A stretch of 42,566 nt of DNA from Bacteroides finegoldii DSM 17565 (GTDB lineage: Bacteria > Bacteroidota > Bacteroidia > Bacteroidales > Bacteroidaceae): NCBI RefSeq assembly GCF_000156195.1, contig NZ_GG688334.1, forward strand, positions 8,871-51,436, in the 5' to 3' direction. The notes beneath the pieces were generated by a model, which ran no database searches, had not been told where the DNA came from, and worked only from the letters and a program-made list of their open reading frames with translations. Made by a program: the position numbers and the translations under genes. Positions 42,374-42,566 of this stretch are shown here, one piece after another. Position 1 is the stretch's first letter. Every line of letters starts with the position of its first letter.

Positions 42374-42566
42374 GGCACTGTCCACAATTTTGTGTAAATA
42401 GAAAACTTCAGGATTCGGGTTTTATACTTGAATCCTGTTTTCAAATATAGTAATAAATTGGTTAAATATCAATGCCCAATTCCAAATAGGTTGGTACCAT
42501 TTCTTTTCGATTTCGTTAATGGCCAGATAGACAGATTTTTTCAGTGCATCATCATTTGGAAATGAT
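42374..42566 (-). mobile_element. End of an IS256-type insertion sequence (partial)
   Basis: The outer end appears to be GGCACTGTCCACAATTTTG (from 42374), a terminal-repeat-like sequence with the short palindrome CACAATTTTGTG. The transposase C-terminus follows inside. The other end lies outside the window, so target duplication cannot be seen. Confidence 0.7.
42422..42566 (-). CDS. IS256-family (mutator-type) transposase, C-terminal part
   Basis: The last 47 codons, cut by the window edge: FPNDDALKKSVYLAINEIEK, then KKWYQPIWNWALIFNQ and a final FENRIQV with the stop at 42422-42424. The segment from FPND to WNWALIFNQF is characteristic of the C-terminus of mutator-type transposases. Confidence 0.85.
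   Translation of the reverse strand, partial: SFPNDDALKKSVYLAINEIEKKWYQPIWNWALIFNQFITIFENRIQV

Noticed and set aside
1..42566. tRNA, rRNA or prophage genes
   Set aside because: I saw no tRNA-like cloverleaf, rRNA stretch or phage structural gene on either strand; a tRNA scan would be decisive.

Overview
The window looks like a chromosomal segment of a Bacteroides species of the thetaiotaomicron/ovatus type. The evidence is gene content (ECF sigma/FecR pair, Porin_10 family porin, PPi-dependent phosphofructokinase, compact menaquinone cluster, RND triad), weak Shine-Dalgarno signals, and repeated promoters with the Bacteroides -7 motif TAnnTTTG (for example TATCTTTG, TACCTTTG). I identified everything by reading motifs; no database search was possible.

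Layout. 1-1794: the first codons of a probable SusC-type receptor and its FecR anti-sigma factor on the minus strand, divergent from an ECF sigma factor. 1795-2489: a non-coding stretch holding a 500-bp repeat element (element A). 2490-5651: an operon of a TPR protein, a ferredoxin and a 2-oxoacid:ferredoxin oxidoreductase (KorDABC/Vor type) with an embedded 58-residue membrane protein. 5773-8672: a porin and a membrane-anchored solute-binding protein. 8984-10479: a Gfo/Idh/MocA oxidoreductase and a guanine-deaminase-like enzyme. 10598-13597 (minus): a FadL-like outer-membrane protein and a secreted Trp/Gly/Ser/Arg-rich protein. 13752-14600: prmA. 14713-18707 (minus): a flavodoxin, a decayed 2-oxoacid dehydrogenase E1 gene, a GH25 lysozyme and PPi-PFK. 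18814-24494 (minus): an MFP/RND/OMF efflux operon. 24755-26974: a patatin fused to an outer-membrane barrel. 26971-34010 (minus): a menaquinone operon, a HAD-hotdog fusion followed by menF, menD, menB, menC and menE. 34095-36312 (minus): a DUF488 gene and a TPR/membrane/AraC regulator. 36313-37863: a 1.5-kb gene-poor region with element B, a broken outer-membrane-protein tail, a possible small RNA and strong hairpins. 37864-42334: a copper module (HMA-AraC regulator, CopA ATPase, HMA chaperone, metallo-beta-lactamase-fold protein, nitroreductase). From 42374: the end of an IS256-type insertion sequence running off the window.

The most interesting unexplained structure is a pair of intergenic elements, A (1847-2346) and B (36482-36900). 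Both have the same imperfect terminal inverted repeats, built from CCCTTCACC/GGTGAAGGG boxes at identical spacings. Each carries exactly four tandem imperfect palindromes at a regular 21- or 22-bp pitch, but with unrelated palindrome sequences in the two elements. The second focus is 37.3-37.9 kb. A good minus-strand promoter and a terminator there bracket a roughly 220-nt non-coding transcript, next to a perfect 18-bp hairpin, just upstream of the copper sensor.
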